Below are positions 53,791 to 63,575 of a stretch of DNA of 64,000 bases, in pieces (the first letter of the stretch is position 1; every line of letters begins with the position of its first letter). This stretch comes from Ignavibacteria bacterium. Its GTDB lineage: Bacteria > Bacteroidota > Ignavibacteria > Kapaibacteriales > UBA2268. The position numbers and the translations under genes are program-made. The DNA lies in contig JAERMQ010000004.1 of assembly GCA_016844745.1 (NCBI GenBank), positions 1 through 64,000 of the forward strand, read 5' to 3'. The notes beneath the pieces were generated by a model, which was given only the letters and a program-made list of their open reading frames with translations, searched no databases and was not told the DNA's origin.

Positions 53791-55665
53791 TTATTTCAAT
53801 TCCTTAGGCGTTATAATAAAAACCTGAACCGTTCTCGAAAGCTGCCGTCCAACCGGGTTCTCATTATCAAATATCATTTCGCTTTCACCTACACCATGCA
53901 ATTCAAATTGCTGCGGTTTTATTTTCGAATAAATATATTCCTTCACTGCCAGGCAGCGCCGCTCTGCAAGTTTTTTGTTATAACCTTCATCTCCGCTACG
54001 GTCGGTATAACCGTAGATATGAACGATAGAATTGTATTTTATTGCAGAGATTATATATTTATCAATAGTTTCTTTGTCCGGCTGCGATATATCAGCCTTA
54101 TCAAAATCGAAAAGAATAAGGCTGAATTTTGAGATTGTCTTATCCGGTAAATCTTCGGTCTTCTTTCTGGTAAAGGAAAAATGCTCAACGGGAACCGAGC
54201 CACCTGTGGATTTGGATAATCCGTTTATGCTGGTAGCTTTTATAGAATAATCTAATGGGATATTGCCTGCTGAGAGTTCGTCGGGCAATACATTGAATTT
54301 AACACTTGCGGGTTTGCCTGTTCCAAAGAAATCACGAATCTTCTTGGAACCCTGATATATTTCCAAATGCCAGCTTGTAATTGAATCGGAGCAATCTATC
54401 TTCGGCACAAATTCAATCAAATTCGGTGTTGCTATTGACTGGCGCTCTTTCTCAATTAAAATTGGCTCTAATAAACGCTTATCTACCGACGAAAGCTCTA
54501 TTCGTCTATTCTCTTTTATTCCATCAGGGATAGTTACTGCCGATGGTTTTGCAGGCAGTCCCGTTGCTATTGTTTTTATTCTATCCGGTTTTATTTTATA
54601 AGTTGATATTAAATAATTTTTTGTAAACTCGGCACGTTTACCGGCTAATTCTGCATCTGTTTTCTCGATTTTATTATCGTTTGTTCCGGTAATTGTCATT
54701 TCGGAATTAGCTTGTAAATTCATTCTTGTGCCGATTATATCAAGCGTTCTGGAATTTATAGCTATAGCATCAGGTGCAAGCTGAGCCATATCGAACTCTC
54801 CGGTTTTTCCTTCCTGCTGAAGGATTTGAAATTTCCCGTTTGGCTGCGACTTGGATTCCTCAAAAAATACATAAGGTACTAATGGGAATAGCTCAGTATA
54901 TTGAATATCTTCTGTTTTAATTTTTTTCAGGGGATAAGATATCCCGTCATCATCGTAATATTTCACTTCTGCAAAACCTACATCAAGGAAATTCTTATCA
55001 TCCCTTTCTACGGGCTTTTCATCATCCTTCAAGGAAAAGCATAATGATATTCCAATTCTAAGCTGCGGAACATTCCATGACTTAAATTGAGAATTTGATG
55101 AAACATCAGTCAAAGGCAAGCGGAAACTGAGTTCAGGAATAAGGTATGCGCCTTTGCCTATTTTTGCCGAGTAACCAAATCCCGCAGCCAAAGCCATACG
55201 GAACGAATTATCGGGTAGTTCTTTATTAATACGGTTAATTGTATAATTATTTGAAACGGGAATACCAAACTCCAATCCCCCAAGTAAGTAAAGATTTTTC
55301 ACCGGAATTAATTTGCTGAAAATAATAGCAGGCATAATTTCTATATAATGAAGATTGCCTTCCAGAGTCGTATCCGCCATTTTGCTGTCGAGTGTGCCAC
55401 CCAATCCGTTATATCCGATTCTACCGGTAAAAATAAAATTATCATTTATCGGATAATTGCCAATAGCGCCTAGATTAGCGCCCACAGTCGTTTTATTTTG
55501 GTCAAAAACTCTTGTATTTTTATCAAGAGTAAATTGAGGTGTATGCATATTGAAATTCAGACCGGCATAAGCGCCCAAACTCATTGGCAATTCTGTCTGG
55601 GCAGAAAGTCCGAGACTAAATGCAACAAGCAGGAAAAAGCTAACTAACAGCCTGATTTTATTCAT
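53791..55665 (-). CDS. OmpA family outer-membrane protein
   Basis: About 624 residues: signal peptide ending LSAQ, an N-terminal beta-barrel region (about 25-220), a central part containing a diverged OmpA-like module (AGKRAEFTKNYLISTYKI, near residues 340-400), and a C-terminal OmpA peptidoglycan-binding domain (LFDFDKADISQPDKETID, GYTDRSGDEGYNKKLAERR). It anchors the outer membrane to peptidoglycan. In-frame starts at 55695 (TTG), 55683 and 55665 (ATG) all are possible. 55665 gives the most normal signal peptide. Confidence 0.85.
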   Translation of the reverse strand: MNKIRLLVSFFLLVAFSLGLSAQTELPMSLGAYAGLNFNMHTPQFTLDKNTRVFDQNKTTVGANLGAIGNYPINDNFIFTGRIGYNGLGGTLDSKMADTTLEGNLHYIEIMPAIIFSKLIPVKNLYLLGGLEFGIPVSNNYTINRINKELPDNSFRMALAAGFGYSAKIGKGAYLIPELSFRLPLTDVSSNSQFKSWNVPQLRIGISLCFSLKDDEKPVERDDKNFLDVGFAEVKYYDDDGISYPLKKIKTEDIQYTELFPLVPYVFFEESKSQPNGKFQILQQEGKTGEFDMAQLAPDAIAINSRTLDIIGTRMNLQANSEMTITGTNDNKIEKTDAELAGKRAEFTKNYLISTYKIKPDRIKTIATGLPAKPSAVTIPDGIKENRRIELSSVDKRLLEPILIEKERQSIATPNLIEFVPKIDCSDSITSWHLEIYQGSKKIRDFFGTGKPASVKFNVLPDELSAGNIPLDYSIKATSINGLSKSTGGSVPVEHFSFTRKKTEDLPDKTISKFSLILFDFDKADISQPDKETIDKYIISAIKYNSIVHIYGYTDRSGDEGYNKKLAERRCLAVKEYIYSKIKPQQFELHGVGESEMIFDNENPVGRQLSRTVQVFIITPKELK

Positions 55666-55779
55666 TTTTATCTTCAAGTTCATTTTTTTTCTCAAAATTA
55701 TAAAACATTTACCTTAAAAAAACGTAAATAATATATTATGGTATAAGAAATTTGTTAAAGTAAAAAAGTGTAATTAATT

Positions 55780-56478
55780 ATGAAACCAATTAGATTTTTG
55801 TACAATGCCACGAAGGCAATTTTGCTTTCAGTTATAATTTTACTTTTCATCGATTTCATTGACGCAAAAGCAGGCTCTCATATTGGATTTTCTTTCGGAT
55901 TAGCCACTCCGAACGCTCAAATTAATAACGTTTACAATACTGATAAACTATCTGCCGGAGGTGACAGCCTTGGTAAACTTTTCAGAGAGGCAACAGATAT
56001 CGGTTTTAATATTGGTTTAAAATGGAGAATCCCGTTGGATGAAAAAGATAATTTCGTTTTTGGATTAGGATTAGCGTTGAACCGGTTCCCTGAAACAAAA
56101 ACAGAAATAAAAGACCAAATCAGTGGTAAGGTGCTTGCAACTTTATTCACAACTCAGAATGTAATTCCAATTGCAGCATCGATAAATTATTATTTGTTTA
56201 AAAGTTTCATCGGCGTTTACGGCACAGGCGAGTTGACCTATAATTTCATTGCCAATTCCGTAGATTTTCAAAAAGGGGATGTACCCATTCCATTCGCTTA
56301 TGATTTGAATCCTACGGACAGCCGCGTTGGTGTTGGGTTTGGAGCAGGTCTTGACATAGACCTATCGATTTTGACGATTAATTTGGAGACGAAATACAAC
56401 ATAGCAAATATGATTAGAAGCGATGCAAAAGAGGAAACTAAAGCATATCTGACTTTGACGCTGGGAGTAGTGTTTTAA
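55780..56478 (+). CDS. Outer-membrane beta-barrel protein, unknown function
   Basis: A 232-residue protein with a signal peptide (to about residue 30) and alternating beta-strand pattern (GSHIGFSFGLATPN, NFVFGLGLALNRF, VGVGFGAGLDIDLS, AYLTLTLGVVF), ending in a typical C-terminal aromatic strand. It is divergent from the OmpA gene, with about 115 bases between them. It is likely a small 8-10 stranded barrel. No specific family is claimed. Confidence 0.65.
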   Translation: MKPIRFLYNATKAILLSVIILLFIDFIDAKAGSHIGFSFGLATPNAQINNVYNTDKLSAGGDSLGKLFREATDIGFNIGLKWRIPLDEKDNFVFGLGLALNRFPETKTEIKDQISGKVLATLFTTQNVIPIAASINYYLFKSFIGVYGTGELTYNFIANSVDFQKGDVPIPFAYDLNPTDSRVGVGFGAGLDIDLSILTINLETKYNIANMIRSDAKEETKAYLTLTLGVVF

Positions 56479-56495
56479 TTTGGGAAATTAAAACT

Positions 56496-56759
56496 ATGGG
56501 TGAAATATCAAGATTTTATGGAATAATTATTCAAATGTTCGGGGAAGACCATAATCCACCACATTTTCATGTTATTTATAATGAATATAGAGCGTTAATT
56601 GAAATTCAAACAGGTGAAATATTGCAAGGCAGTCTTCCGTCCAAACAACTTAAGTATGTTCAGGTTTGGGCAGACATTCATAAGGAAGAATTGCTTGATA
56701 ACTTTAACAAACTCAATAGTGAAATAATGACATATTCAAAAATAAAACCATTGGAATAA
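56496..56759 (+). CDS. DUF4160 domain protein
   Basis: An 87-residue protein matching DUF4160: GIIIQMFGEDHNPPHFHV, with the conserved HNPPHFH segment, then YRALIEIQTGEILQG. It is followed after two bases by a DUF2442 protein, the usual pairing. These pairs are often annotated as toxin-antitoxin-like or phage-related but the activity is not settled. Confidence 0.85.
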   Translation: MGEISRFYGIIIQMFGEDHNPPHFHVIYNEYRALIEIQTGEILQGSLPSKQLKYVQVWADIHKEELLDNFNKLNSEIMTYSKIKPLE

Positions 56760-56761
56760 TT

Positions 56762-57070
56762 ATGAAATGGATAGAAAAAATTTTGGAAGTCAAGCCATAC
56801 ACAATAAAAACTCTTTGGAATGATGGCTCGGTCAGGTTGATAAATCTTGAAGAATTTATCAAAAAGAAATCCTTAAATCCAAATTCATCGTTTAAAAAAT
56901 TAAAAAATAGTGACGTTTTTATTAAAGTGAAATGCGATGGAACCAGCTTATATTGGGAAAATCTTATAAAATATAAAGACCTTGACGGCGGAGAAAAAGA
57001 TGGTAATCTGGATATATCTCCGGAATTACTATTTGAATTGTCTTACACTCAGCTTAAGCAAGTGATTTAG
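56762..57070 (+). CDS. DUF2442 domain protein
   Basis: A 102-residue DUF2442 protein (LKPYTIKTLWNDGSVRLINL-type N-terminus; the SVR and LYW blocks are conserved). Coupled to DUF4160 with only a 2-base gap. It is probably its partner, acting as the small beta-rich antitoxin-like member. Function is inferred only. Confidence 0.8.
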   Translation: MKWIEKILEVKPYTIKTLWNDGSVRLINLEEFIKKKSLNPNSSFKKLKNSDVFIKVKCDGTSLYWENLIKYKDLDGGEKDGNLDISPELLFELSYTQLKQVI

Positions 57071-57112
57071 CTCTTAATAACGAGAAATTTCCATTTAAGC
57101 ATGAATTAGAGT

Positions 57113-57451
57113 ATGTTTGTTATGAAGAAACTCCTTTTATCGATATCTATGGTTTTCTGTCTCGTTTTAATAGGATTGATTTTTACTTTCTATTATTATG
57201 ATAATTTCTCAGAGAGAGCTAAGAAAGCGAAAATTAATTTAACAAATTCAAAGAAAATTTATTTAGGTATGAAAAAAGACGATGTAATTAATTGTTTGGG
57301 TAAACCTGATGATATTTTTGTAGATAAAAAGCTATAAGGACATAAATTTCCTTGTTATTATTATGATATAAATGATGATAGCTTTGGCATGGGAGAAATT
57401 GCTTTTAATTCAGCTATGAAAGTAAAAAAAATAACATTCCCAATAGAATGA
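57113..57451 (+). pseudogene. Small OmlA-like membrane protein interrupted by in-frame TAA
   Basis: A signal anchor (LLLSISMVFCLVLIGLIF) is followed by KIYLGMKKDDVINCLGKPD, the BamE/OmlA-like motif. Translation stops at TAA 57335-57337 after DKKL, but the same frame stays open for 37 more codons (GHKFPCYYYDIN to KVKKITFPIE) to a TGA at 57451. The extension is protein-like and fits the expected length of the family (about 110 residues). A single-base change is the simplest explanation. Confidence 0.6.
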
Positions 57452-57575
57452 TTAAAACCATCCAATTGGATATTCTAAAGCTGACTTTGATAATGATAAA
57501 GTAAAATTTAAATATTGAAAAATAAAACAAAAAAAAGATAAGATACCATGTTTATTAAATGAATAAAAGGATTTT

Positions 57576-57977
57576 TCACTTCTTCCCATTTTTTGAATAC
57601 TTCTTCAGAGCATCGATGATTGTTAAGGCACTATCAAATCCTTCTTCAATAACATTGATTTTCTTTTCGCCTTCATAATACCCTGCAAGATGTAAAATTT
57701 GATAGGAAGTATTCAAATTGTTCAGAAGCTTTTTATCCATTCCGGATAGAACAGTTCTGTAATAATCAATAGATTTCCTGCCCCTTTTCTTCTGAACTTT
57801 CTTAATATCAAATAAAAAATCCAATGCTTTCAATAATCCTGAATAAGCAATTCCACTGGCAGCTTTTACATATTTATCATCGACATAAAACTTGTCATCT
57901 TTACCTGCCTGCTTAAGTTGAACTCTTGCATTTTCAACATACCTCATCGCTTCATCATAAGAATTTTCGAGAATCAA
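57576..57977 (-). CDS. DUF5618 family protein
   Basis: A 133-residue helical protein matching DUF5618 (HEPN-like fold): ENSYDEAMRYVENAR, DDKYVKAASGIAYSG, DYYRTVLSGMDKKLL and LAGYYEGEKKINVI. These are common in Bacteroidota as solitary genes or near toxin-antitoxin genes. The start is an in-frame TTG at 57977. The nearest ATG (at about the MRYVENAR Met) would lose the conserved N-terminus. Confidence 0.75.
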   Translation of the reverse strand: MILENSYDEAMRYVENARVQLKQAGKDDKFYVDDKYVKAASGIAYSGLLKALDFLFDIKKVQKKRGRKSIDYYRTVLSGMDKKLLNNLNTSYQILHLAGYYEGEKKINVIEEGFDSALTIIDALKKYSKNGKK

Positions 57978-58056
57978 ACTGCATCTTAAATTATTTAATT
58001 ATTCAAACAAAATTACGAAATTCCAGCCAAAATATTTTGAAATTCAACATTTTATT

Positions 58057-59685
58057 CTATTTTATTATCGAAAAACTCCTCGTATACCCTGTCCCATCGC
58101 CATATTTCAAAACTAAATAATATACACCATCACTAAAATCAGTAATATTGATTTGTTCAATATTATTAGTTATAAAATCCGAGTAAACCTGCTGCCCAAG
58201 CGAATTATAGATATATAAAGTAGCAAGTGCTTTTGCATACGGCAACAAGATGTTCAATTCATTCCTGCATGGATTTGGAAACAAAGTTATTTCATCAATC
58301 TGAACATCAGTTACACCGGTTGTACTATCAATATACTGAATTGCGCCAATAGAGCGCTCCGAAGCAAATTTATTACTGTAAAAATCGTAAATAGGTTCGT
58401 CCGTTGCAACGCCGGAGCCGATTGCCGGACTTTTCCCGTTTAAATGAAAATCGTTTTTGGCAGCATCAACATACATCAGAGTTGATGAACCAAATATTTT
58501 CATTTCTTTTTCTTTTATGCTGTTTAGTTCGGGAGTGTCCCAGTAAGGTCCGGTGAAATCTTTTGTAATAATGCCATGGTAAATATTGTTGCTAAGCGTT
58601 GCTGCGGCTGAATCCTGGGCGCTTCCGTTGATATATGCCGATTGCCCGAAAGAGAAAATATTATTTTTAACGATATTATCTGATAATTTCGGATACAGCG
58701 AACTTGTAGTAAGGAAGCGCAAAGTAGCTTGTCCGCAATTATAAAATGTATTATTCACAACCTTGCAATCCACCGCCGAAGACAGTGCCAACCCTCTATA
58801 TCCGCCAACAATGATATTAGAATAAAATTTCAGGTTCTTCACTTCGAAATTATCTCCGGGGCAGTAGAATTGTGCTCCGGTATCGCCTCCCAATTCAAAA
58901 GCAACCCAGGAAGCTTGCGATGCATTGATGAATAAATTTGCTTCCATTGTGATATTTGATGCACCGCCCTTGATATGCCCTCCGGTAAGGCAGTTCTCCA
59001 AACGATTGCCTTTTATTAATCCGTTATGGCAGACGTTGTAATCCATAGCCCCGCAACCGGAAATATCTTTGAAAACGCAATTCGTTACTTCAAAATTATC
59101 CACTCCTCCAAACTTAAATGCACAAATAGCATTGACATCAGTCACATCAGAAAAATAGCAGTTATCGAACGTAATATACTTTGCCTGGGTTTCGCAGTTC
59201 CCGCCATTATCAACATTAATAAGTCTGCCGGGAAATGTTTTATTTGCTTTGAAATTAAGTTTCTGTAATTTTATATATTCGCAGCTTGTAAATTGCCAGC
59301 AGCCGGATATATCAATGGAATCATTTTGAAAACGGGTTATCACAATCCAATTGGAAGCTTCTCCCTTCAATTTCGAAATACCCTGATAACCTGCAAAAGA
59401 CCCTTTGTGAAGGAATACCGTATCCCCCGGAAGAATAGCTCCTGCGCTCCAAGCTGCTTCGATATTTTTGTATTGCTGATCCGAACCTAAATGAACATTG
59501 GCAAAAGTAATTGAGTTATGAAAAATAAAAATTCCAATAATTAATAGATGGATTTTCAAAAAGCTAAAAAACTTAGATTCTTTGCGGCTTGGCGTGATAA
59601 AAATTTTTCGCGCAAAGTCGCAAAGGTGCAAAGACGCTAAATAAACAGTATAGTTTAAATCAATTCTTTTCAATTTATTTTTCAT
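58057..59685 (-). CDS. T9SS-secreted right-handed beta-helix protein
   Basis: A 542-residue protein with parallel beta-helix repeats (about residues 120-430, KNNIFS and NVFKDIS-type rungs as in pectate-lyase-like and mannuronan-epimerase folds) and a C-terminal T9SS sorting domain (TLFPNPCRNELNILLP to GYTRSFSIIK). Residues 15-38 (LASLHLCDFARKIF, ITPSRKESK) are the translation of a dispersed CGCAAAG repeat at 59574-59644, located just before the hydrophobic core of the signal peptide. It may act on polysaccharide but no catalytic motif is assured. Confidence 0.78.
   Translation of the reverse strand: MKNKLKRIDLNYTVYLASLHLCDFARKIFITPSRKESKFFSFLKIHLLIIGIFIFHNSITFANVHLGSDQQYKNIEAAWSAGAILPGDTVFLHKGSFAGYQGISKLKGEASNWIVITRFQNDSIDISGCWQFTSCEYIKLQKLNFKANKTFPGRLINVDNGGNCETQAKYITFDNCYFSDVTDVNAICAFKFGGVDNFEVTNCVFKDISGCGAMDYNVCHNGLIKGNRLENCLTGGHIKGGASNITMEANLFINASQASWVAFELGGDTGAQFYCPGDNFEVKNLKFYSNIIVGGYRGLALSSAVDCKVVNNTFYNCGQATLRFLTTSSLYPKLSDNIVKNNIFSFGQSAYINGSAQDSAAATLSNNIYHGIITKDFTGPYWDTPELNSIKEKEMKIFGSSTLMYVDAAKNDFHLNGKSPAIGSGVATDEPIYDFYSNKFASERSIGAIQYIDSTTGVTDVQIDEITLFPNPCRNELNILLPYAKALATLYIYNSLGQQVYSDFITNNIEQINITDFSDGVYYLVLKYGDGTGYTRSFSIIK
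59574..59644. repeat. CGCAAAGTCGCAAAGG repeat within the 5' coding region
   Basis: GATTCTTTGCGGCTTGGCG at one side and CGCAAAGTCGCAAAGG with GCAAAGACGC at the other form an imperfect inverted repeat of a dispersed type. It is translated at the N-terminus of the beta-helix protein. Confidence 0.75.
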
Positions 59686-59850
59686 TTAAAACTCCTCCAA
59701 TTCAAATCATCATCAACATTATTATCAAAATTACTAAGATTATCTAAAATAGGAATAATCATAAAAAACAATTAAATTCTCAATCTAACGATATGTCCAA
59801 TCAAAATAATGAAAGTGATAAGGCTGTCTCAAAATCAACAATGGGAAGAA

Positions 59851-59880
59851 AGTCATTCAGAGCGAAGCGAAGAATCCAGA
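59851..59880. repeat. Single arm of the GAAGAATCC repeat
   Basis: AGTCATTCAGAGCGAAGCG followed by AAGAATCCAG is one arm with no facing partner. The gap 59686-60001 otherwise holds no gene. Confidence 0.7.
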
Positions 59881-60001
59881 ACGGCAGATATGCTCTATGT
59901 TCCCAATATTCCCCGGTAGGAATGTATGATTGTTTGTAAACAACAATGGGTATTAAAAATAAAACAAACCATGAAATATAAATTGATGGGTATTCTTAAC
60001 T

Positions 60002-60793
60002 CTACTTATAATATTCCGGTCTTCTATCATTGAAAATATCGTTAAACTCATTGAACGATTTATTGCGTGAGGTGTGAGGCTGGAACTCTATTGTAAGCGC
60101 TTCTTCATTATCGGCACTGCAAATTCCGAGCTGCCTTCCATAAGTATCGTACATTGCGGAATTCCCCTTGAATACTAACTCTTCGCCATTTCTTGATTCT
60201 GTGCCGCAGCGATTTGACACAGCAAGCCAGACCATATTCTCCAAAGCACGTGCCGACATTACATTCTGCCATACATCTGTGACTAAATTCGATGGGCAGA
60301 CAATTAAATCCGCTCCCTGCAAAGCAAGACTGCGTGCTGATTCGGGGAATCGCCAGTCATAGCAAATCATAGTACCGATTCGGATATCCCATTCCTTATA
60401 ATCCACAACGAAAAAACCGGTATCTCCGGCTTCAAAAGAGAATTTCTCTTTATAGAACAGATGCGTCTTCCGGTAAATGGAGTTGTATTCAGGTTTTGGG
60501 AAAAATAATCCGCATGAATTATAGATTTTGTCAGCAGCTTTTTCAGCAAATCCTGCGATAATTATTATGTTTCTTTCGACTGCCAACTGCTTCATTTCCG
60601 AACAAAACTCCCCTTCGCGATACTCTGCTACGGGGCTTAATTCTGCTCGTCCTGTAAAAAAATAACCCGTTGTGCAAAGCTCCGGGAAAAGGATAATATC
60701 GGCAGAATCAGATTTTATGTAATTTATTATTTTCTCAATATTATTTTCTTTTTCACCAAAGATTGGTGCAAACTGGACAATAGTGATTTTCAT
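60002..60793 (-). CDS. Carbon-nitrogen hydrolase (nitrilase superfamily)
   Basis: A 263-residue enzyme with the Glu38-Lys109-Cys144 triad (LFPELCTTGY, YRKTHLFYK, MICYDWRFPE), so it hydrolyses an amide or nitrile. The YDWRFPES form with short length resembles omega-amidases and related amidases, but the substrate cannot be told. The S41-like gene upstream on the same strand ends 4 bases before its start, so they are co-transcribed. Confidence 0.9.
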   Translation of the reverse strand: MKITIVQFAPIFGEKENNIEKIINYIKSDSADIILFPELCTTGYFFTGRAELSPVAEYREGEFCSEMKQLAVERNIIIIAGFAEKAADKIYNSCGLFFPKPEYNSIYRKTHLFYKEKFSFEAGDTGFFVVDYKEWDIRIGTMICYDWRFPESARSLALQGADLIVCPSNLVTDVWQNVMSARALENMVWLAVSNRCGTESRNGEELVFKGNSAMYDTYGRQLGICSADNEEALTIEFQPHTSRNKSFNEFNDIFNDRRPEYYK

Positions 60794-60797
60794 AACA

Positions 60798-63575
60798 TTA
60801 CTTTCCGATCATTTGCATGGCATAATTAATAAGCCTATCCTGATTCCATGTTGTAGTAACATAATCCTGTTTGCAGGGAATATCCGGCTGTACGGGCTTG
60901 TTGCCGATGAGGGTACCATCCGGCAGAATCCCTTCAGCGGCAGTCATCGAAAAACTGTATCCACCAGGAAGGTTCATAGACATGATTTCACCACAGGCGC
61001 CAGCAGTTGGGCTGCCGATAATTTTCCCAATTTTGAAATACTTTACCAATGAAAGCAATCCTTCGGCATAACCCATTGTTCTTTCATCTGCAAGAAAGAC
61101 AATTTTCGTATCGATGAAAATATCCATGGGTCGTAATTCACCTTTTATTTTTTTGTATGAAACCAATTCTTGAGCGGGTTTGGTAAATATTGGAATCCTC
61201 CATTCAACGGATTTTAAAGGAGTTCTGATAAAGAAATCGAAAGTATGCTCGGAAAGCAATGAAATGCCTCGAATATCGAAAATTATACCTCTTGCTTTTG
61301 ACAAATCCTTGACTAATGTTTTAAATTCCTCATCTGTTGTCCTGGTCATATCGATATAAACAACACCTGAATCCAGTTCAACAGCACGTTCGAATTGATT
61401 TGGAAGCACATCGGATAATTTTACATTTCGAGTCACTTTGACCTTATTTGTTTCACCTGATGGATTCACAGCGGTTAATTCAATTGTTGAATTCCAATTC
61501 CCGGTTCTTAGTTCGGCAAGGCTGCGAAGGCGCTTCCATTCATTATTCGAACCGGATATATATTTCATTTTTTCATTCATAGCATTAATAACAGGTTTGG
61601 AGTCAATTTCAGAAACTATATCGCCAACATGTAAACCATTTGTAGAATCAGCACTTTTTGTAATCACCAATTGGTTTTCAATCCATTGCCATAACAAAGG
61701 TAATCCCCATATTTGCTGAACTTTCGGCTGCCATACCCGTGCCTGGGCATCTTTAAGTAAAGCCGACATTAACTTGAGAGTATTCAGGAATTCGAATTCA
61801 TCTTTATCAGTTGCTGCCTTTTTTAGCGCTGTTTCTAAAGCTTCATCCCATTGTTTCAAATCGGATTTGAATGTATGGAAGTTGCGGAAAATATTCCACG
61901 TGATAATAGTAATTGCCAGACGTGAGAGCCTGTCATTGCCGTTTATTATAAATCCTGAAGGTTTGGGATTTTTAGGTAATTTAACTTCACTTTTGGGATA
62001 GGGCAGGGATTGTAGCGAATCTACAGCTAAAATCGATGGAAATTGATAGGATAAATTATCATTCAATTCACCTTTTATAACATCTGTTTCTGATGGAAAA
62101 ATAACTCTGGATGATTCCCCTGATTCAATTAATAAACATTGTTTTCCGGCATAAGGTTTTTCTGATGAACATAATGCAAAATATCCAGCTTTTTTCGAAA
62201 ATGGGAGCAGAAGCCAGCCTTTCAAGCCTTCTGCAGGACTTCCAGTTTCAATATCCGAGTTCCTGATTTTTAATTCATTTGATTTTTTATTTGAGTCAAT
62301 AATATTGAGCGAAATATTATCAAAATATGCCTTTCCCTCACCTGTTAAAGCTAATCCTAATCTTAATGCTGTAATATTATTTGGCAGAACTGCCTCGAAT
62401 GAATACTGCTTCCACTTATTAGATTTGATGGGTTCGGGAAGACCGACAAAGAATGATTTTCCTTTTTCAGGTGTTTCGGCAAGCAGCATAGCTTGTGCAT
62501 TTGCTATCTGGTCGTCGGTTTCAATACGGGCATACACACTGAATTTGATGTGTTTTCCGGCTAATCCATTCGTATCAATATTTTGAATAACTGTTCCTTC
62601 CCGCTCTCGCTGAGGATTATAAATATTTACAACTTTGCTTCTGAAAAGCGAGTCCTTTGCTGCCAATCCTACTGCGCTCTGCCAGTATGCCAGTTTAATA
62701 TTTTGTAGGGCATTTGGAAAATCGCCGGATAAAATTGGTTTCGGTGCAGGTTCATCGGTTTTAAAAATTTGCAATGCCGGAGCGACAGGTTCAAATAATT
62801 TATTTAAAGCATCGAGCCAATCTGCCCGGTTATCTATTTTACCTGCAAAATCGGCTCCTGCCATTGCAATATCATCCCAATTTACAGACGAAGCTTCGGT
62901 TCCGGGATAGAAATATCTTATATCGCCGAATAATTTAGCAAAAGAACAAAGATTCTCCGACTCATTCTTTGTCAGTTCTTTCTGGGCTTGATTATGAAAG
63001 TCCGATTCGGGAATGATTTCAAATGAAGCAGAGTCTATCCAGGCGCTTCCATTGCCGAATAACAGAAATCCGAAATTTATAAATTCATAGTATGGCTCAA
63101 CAACAAACTCAATATCAACTTTTGTCCACTGATTGATAACAACCGGCTTATCTTCTGAACGAATTAAATAGCCATCTTTATCGTCACGAGAGAATTGCCT
63201 TATCCATAATTCTGCAGAACCCTTCAAACTCTCAAGTTTTGCTCGCAGATATGCATTAAAACGGACTTTCTTCCCTTGATATTGAGTTGCATCGATGCTT
63301 TGCATAACAGAGCCATAAAGCCCCTCTTCATCTAAATTGCCGGTCCGGTTAATTTCGAGGCATAGTTTACCGCTATATGGATTATCGGTTGTAAGAGAAG
63401 CCTTGTATTTTGCTTTATCGGCATAGGAAGGCAGCTTCCAGCTTACCGGCATTCCTCCTGCTTCGCCATCTTCGAAATCCAGATTATAAGGATGAATTAA
63501 TGGTTGAGCGACAGCGTTCAAAGCAAAGAATAATATTGCTATGACAGGGGTAATCATGGTTACTATTTTTTTCAT
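60798..63575 (-). CDS. S41 peptidase-like protein lacking the catalytic serine
   Basis: A 925-residue secreted protein with a signal peptide ending AVAQ, two beta-sandwich modules (residues 25-180 and 295-450), a helical linker and a C-terminal S41-like protease fold with PDZ-like segment (HVGDIVSEIDSKPVINA) from about residue 620. Typical S41 members have SxSE or SYAE with the nucleophile Ser. Here the segment is ERTMGYAEG with Gly835 (GGT, 61071-61073) at that position. GSPTAGACGE is otherwise as expected. It may therefore be non-proteolytic. It overlaps no other gene and leads the nitrilase gene. Confidence 0.75.
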   Translation of the reverse strand: MKKIVTMITPVIAILFFALNAVAQPLIHPYNLDFEDGEAGGMPVSWKLPSYADKAKYKASLTTDNPYSGKLCLEINRTGNLDEEGLYGSVMQSIDATQYQGKKVRFNAYLRAKLESLKGSAELWIRQFSRDDKDGYLIRSEDKPVVINQWTKVDIEFVVEPYYEFINFGFLLFGNGSAWIDSASFEIIPESDFHNQAQKELTKNESENLCSFAKLFGDIRYFYPGTEASSVNWDDIAMAGADFAGKIDNRADWLDALNKLFEPVAPALQIFKTDEPAPKPILSGDFPNALQNIKLAYWQSAVGLAAKDSLFRSKVVNIYNPQREREGTVIQNIDTNGLAGKHIKFSVYARIETDDQIANAQAMLLAETPEKGKSFFVGLPEPIKSNKWKQYSFEAVLPNNITALRLGLALTGEGKAYFDNISLNIIDSNKKSNELKIRNSDIETGSPAEGLKGWLLLPFSKKAGYFALCSSEKPYAGKQCLLIESGESSRVIFPSETDVIKGELNDNLSYQFPSILAVDSLQSLPYPKSEVKLPKNPKPSGFIINGNDRLSRLAITIITWNIFRNFHTFKSDLKQWDEALETALKKAATDKDEFEFLNTLKLMSALLKDAQARVWQPKVQQIWGLPLLWQWIENQLVITKSADSTNGLHVGDIVSEIDSKPVINAMNEKMKYISGSNNEWKRLRSLAELRTGNWNSTIELTAVNPSGETNKVKVTRNVKLSDVLPNQFERAVELDSGVVYIDMTRTTDEEFKTLVKDLSKARGIIFDIRGISLLSEHTFDFFIRTPLKSVEWRIPIFTKPAQELVSYKKIKGELRPMDIFIDTKIVFLADERTMGYAEGLLSLVKYFKIGKIIGSPTAGACGEIMSMNLPGGYSFSMTAAEGILPDGTLIGNKPVQPDIPCKQDYVTTTWNQDRLINYAMQMIGK

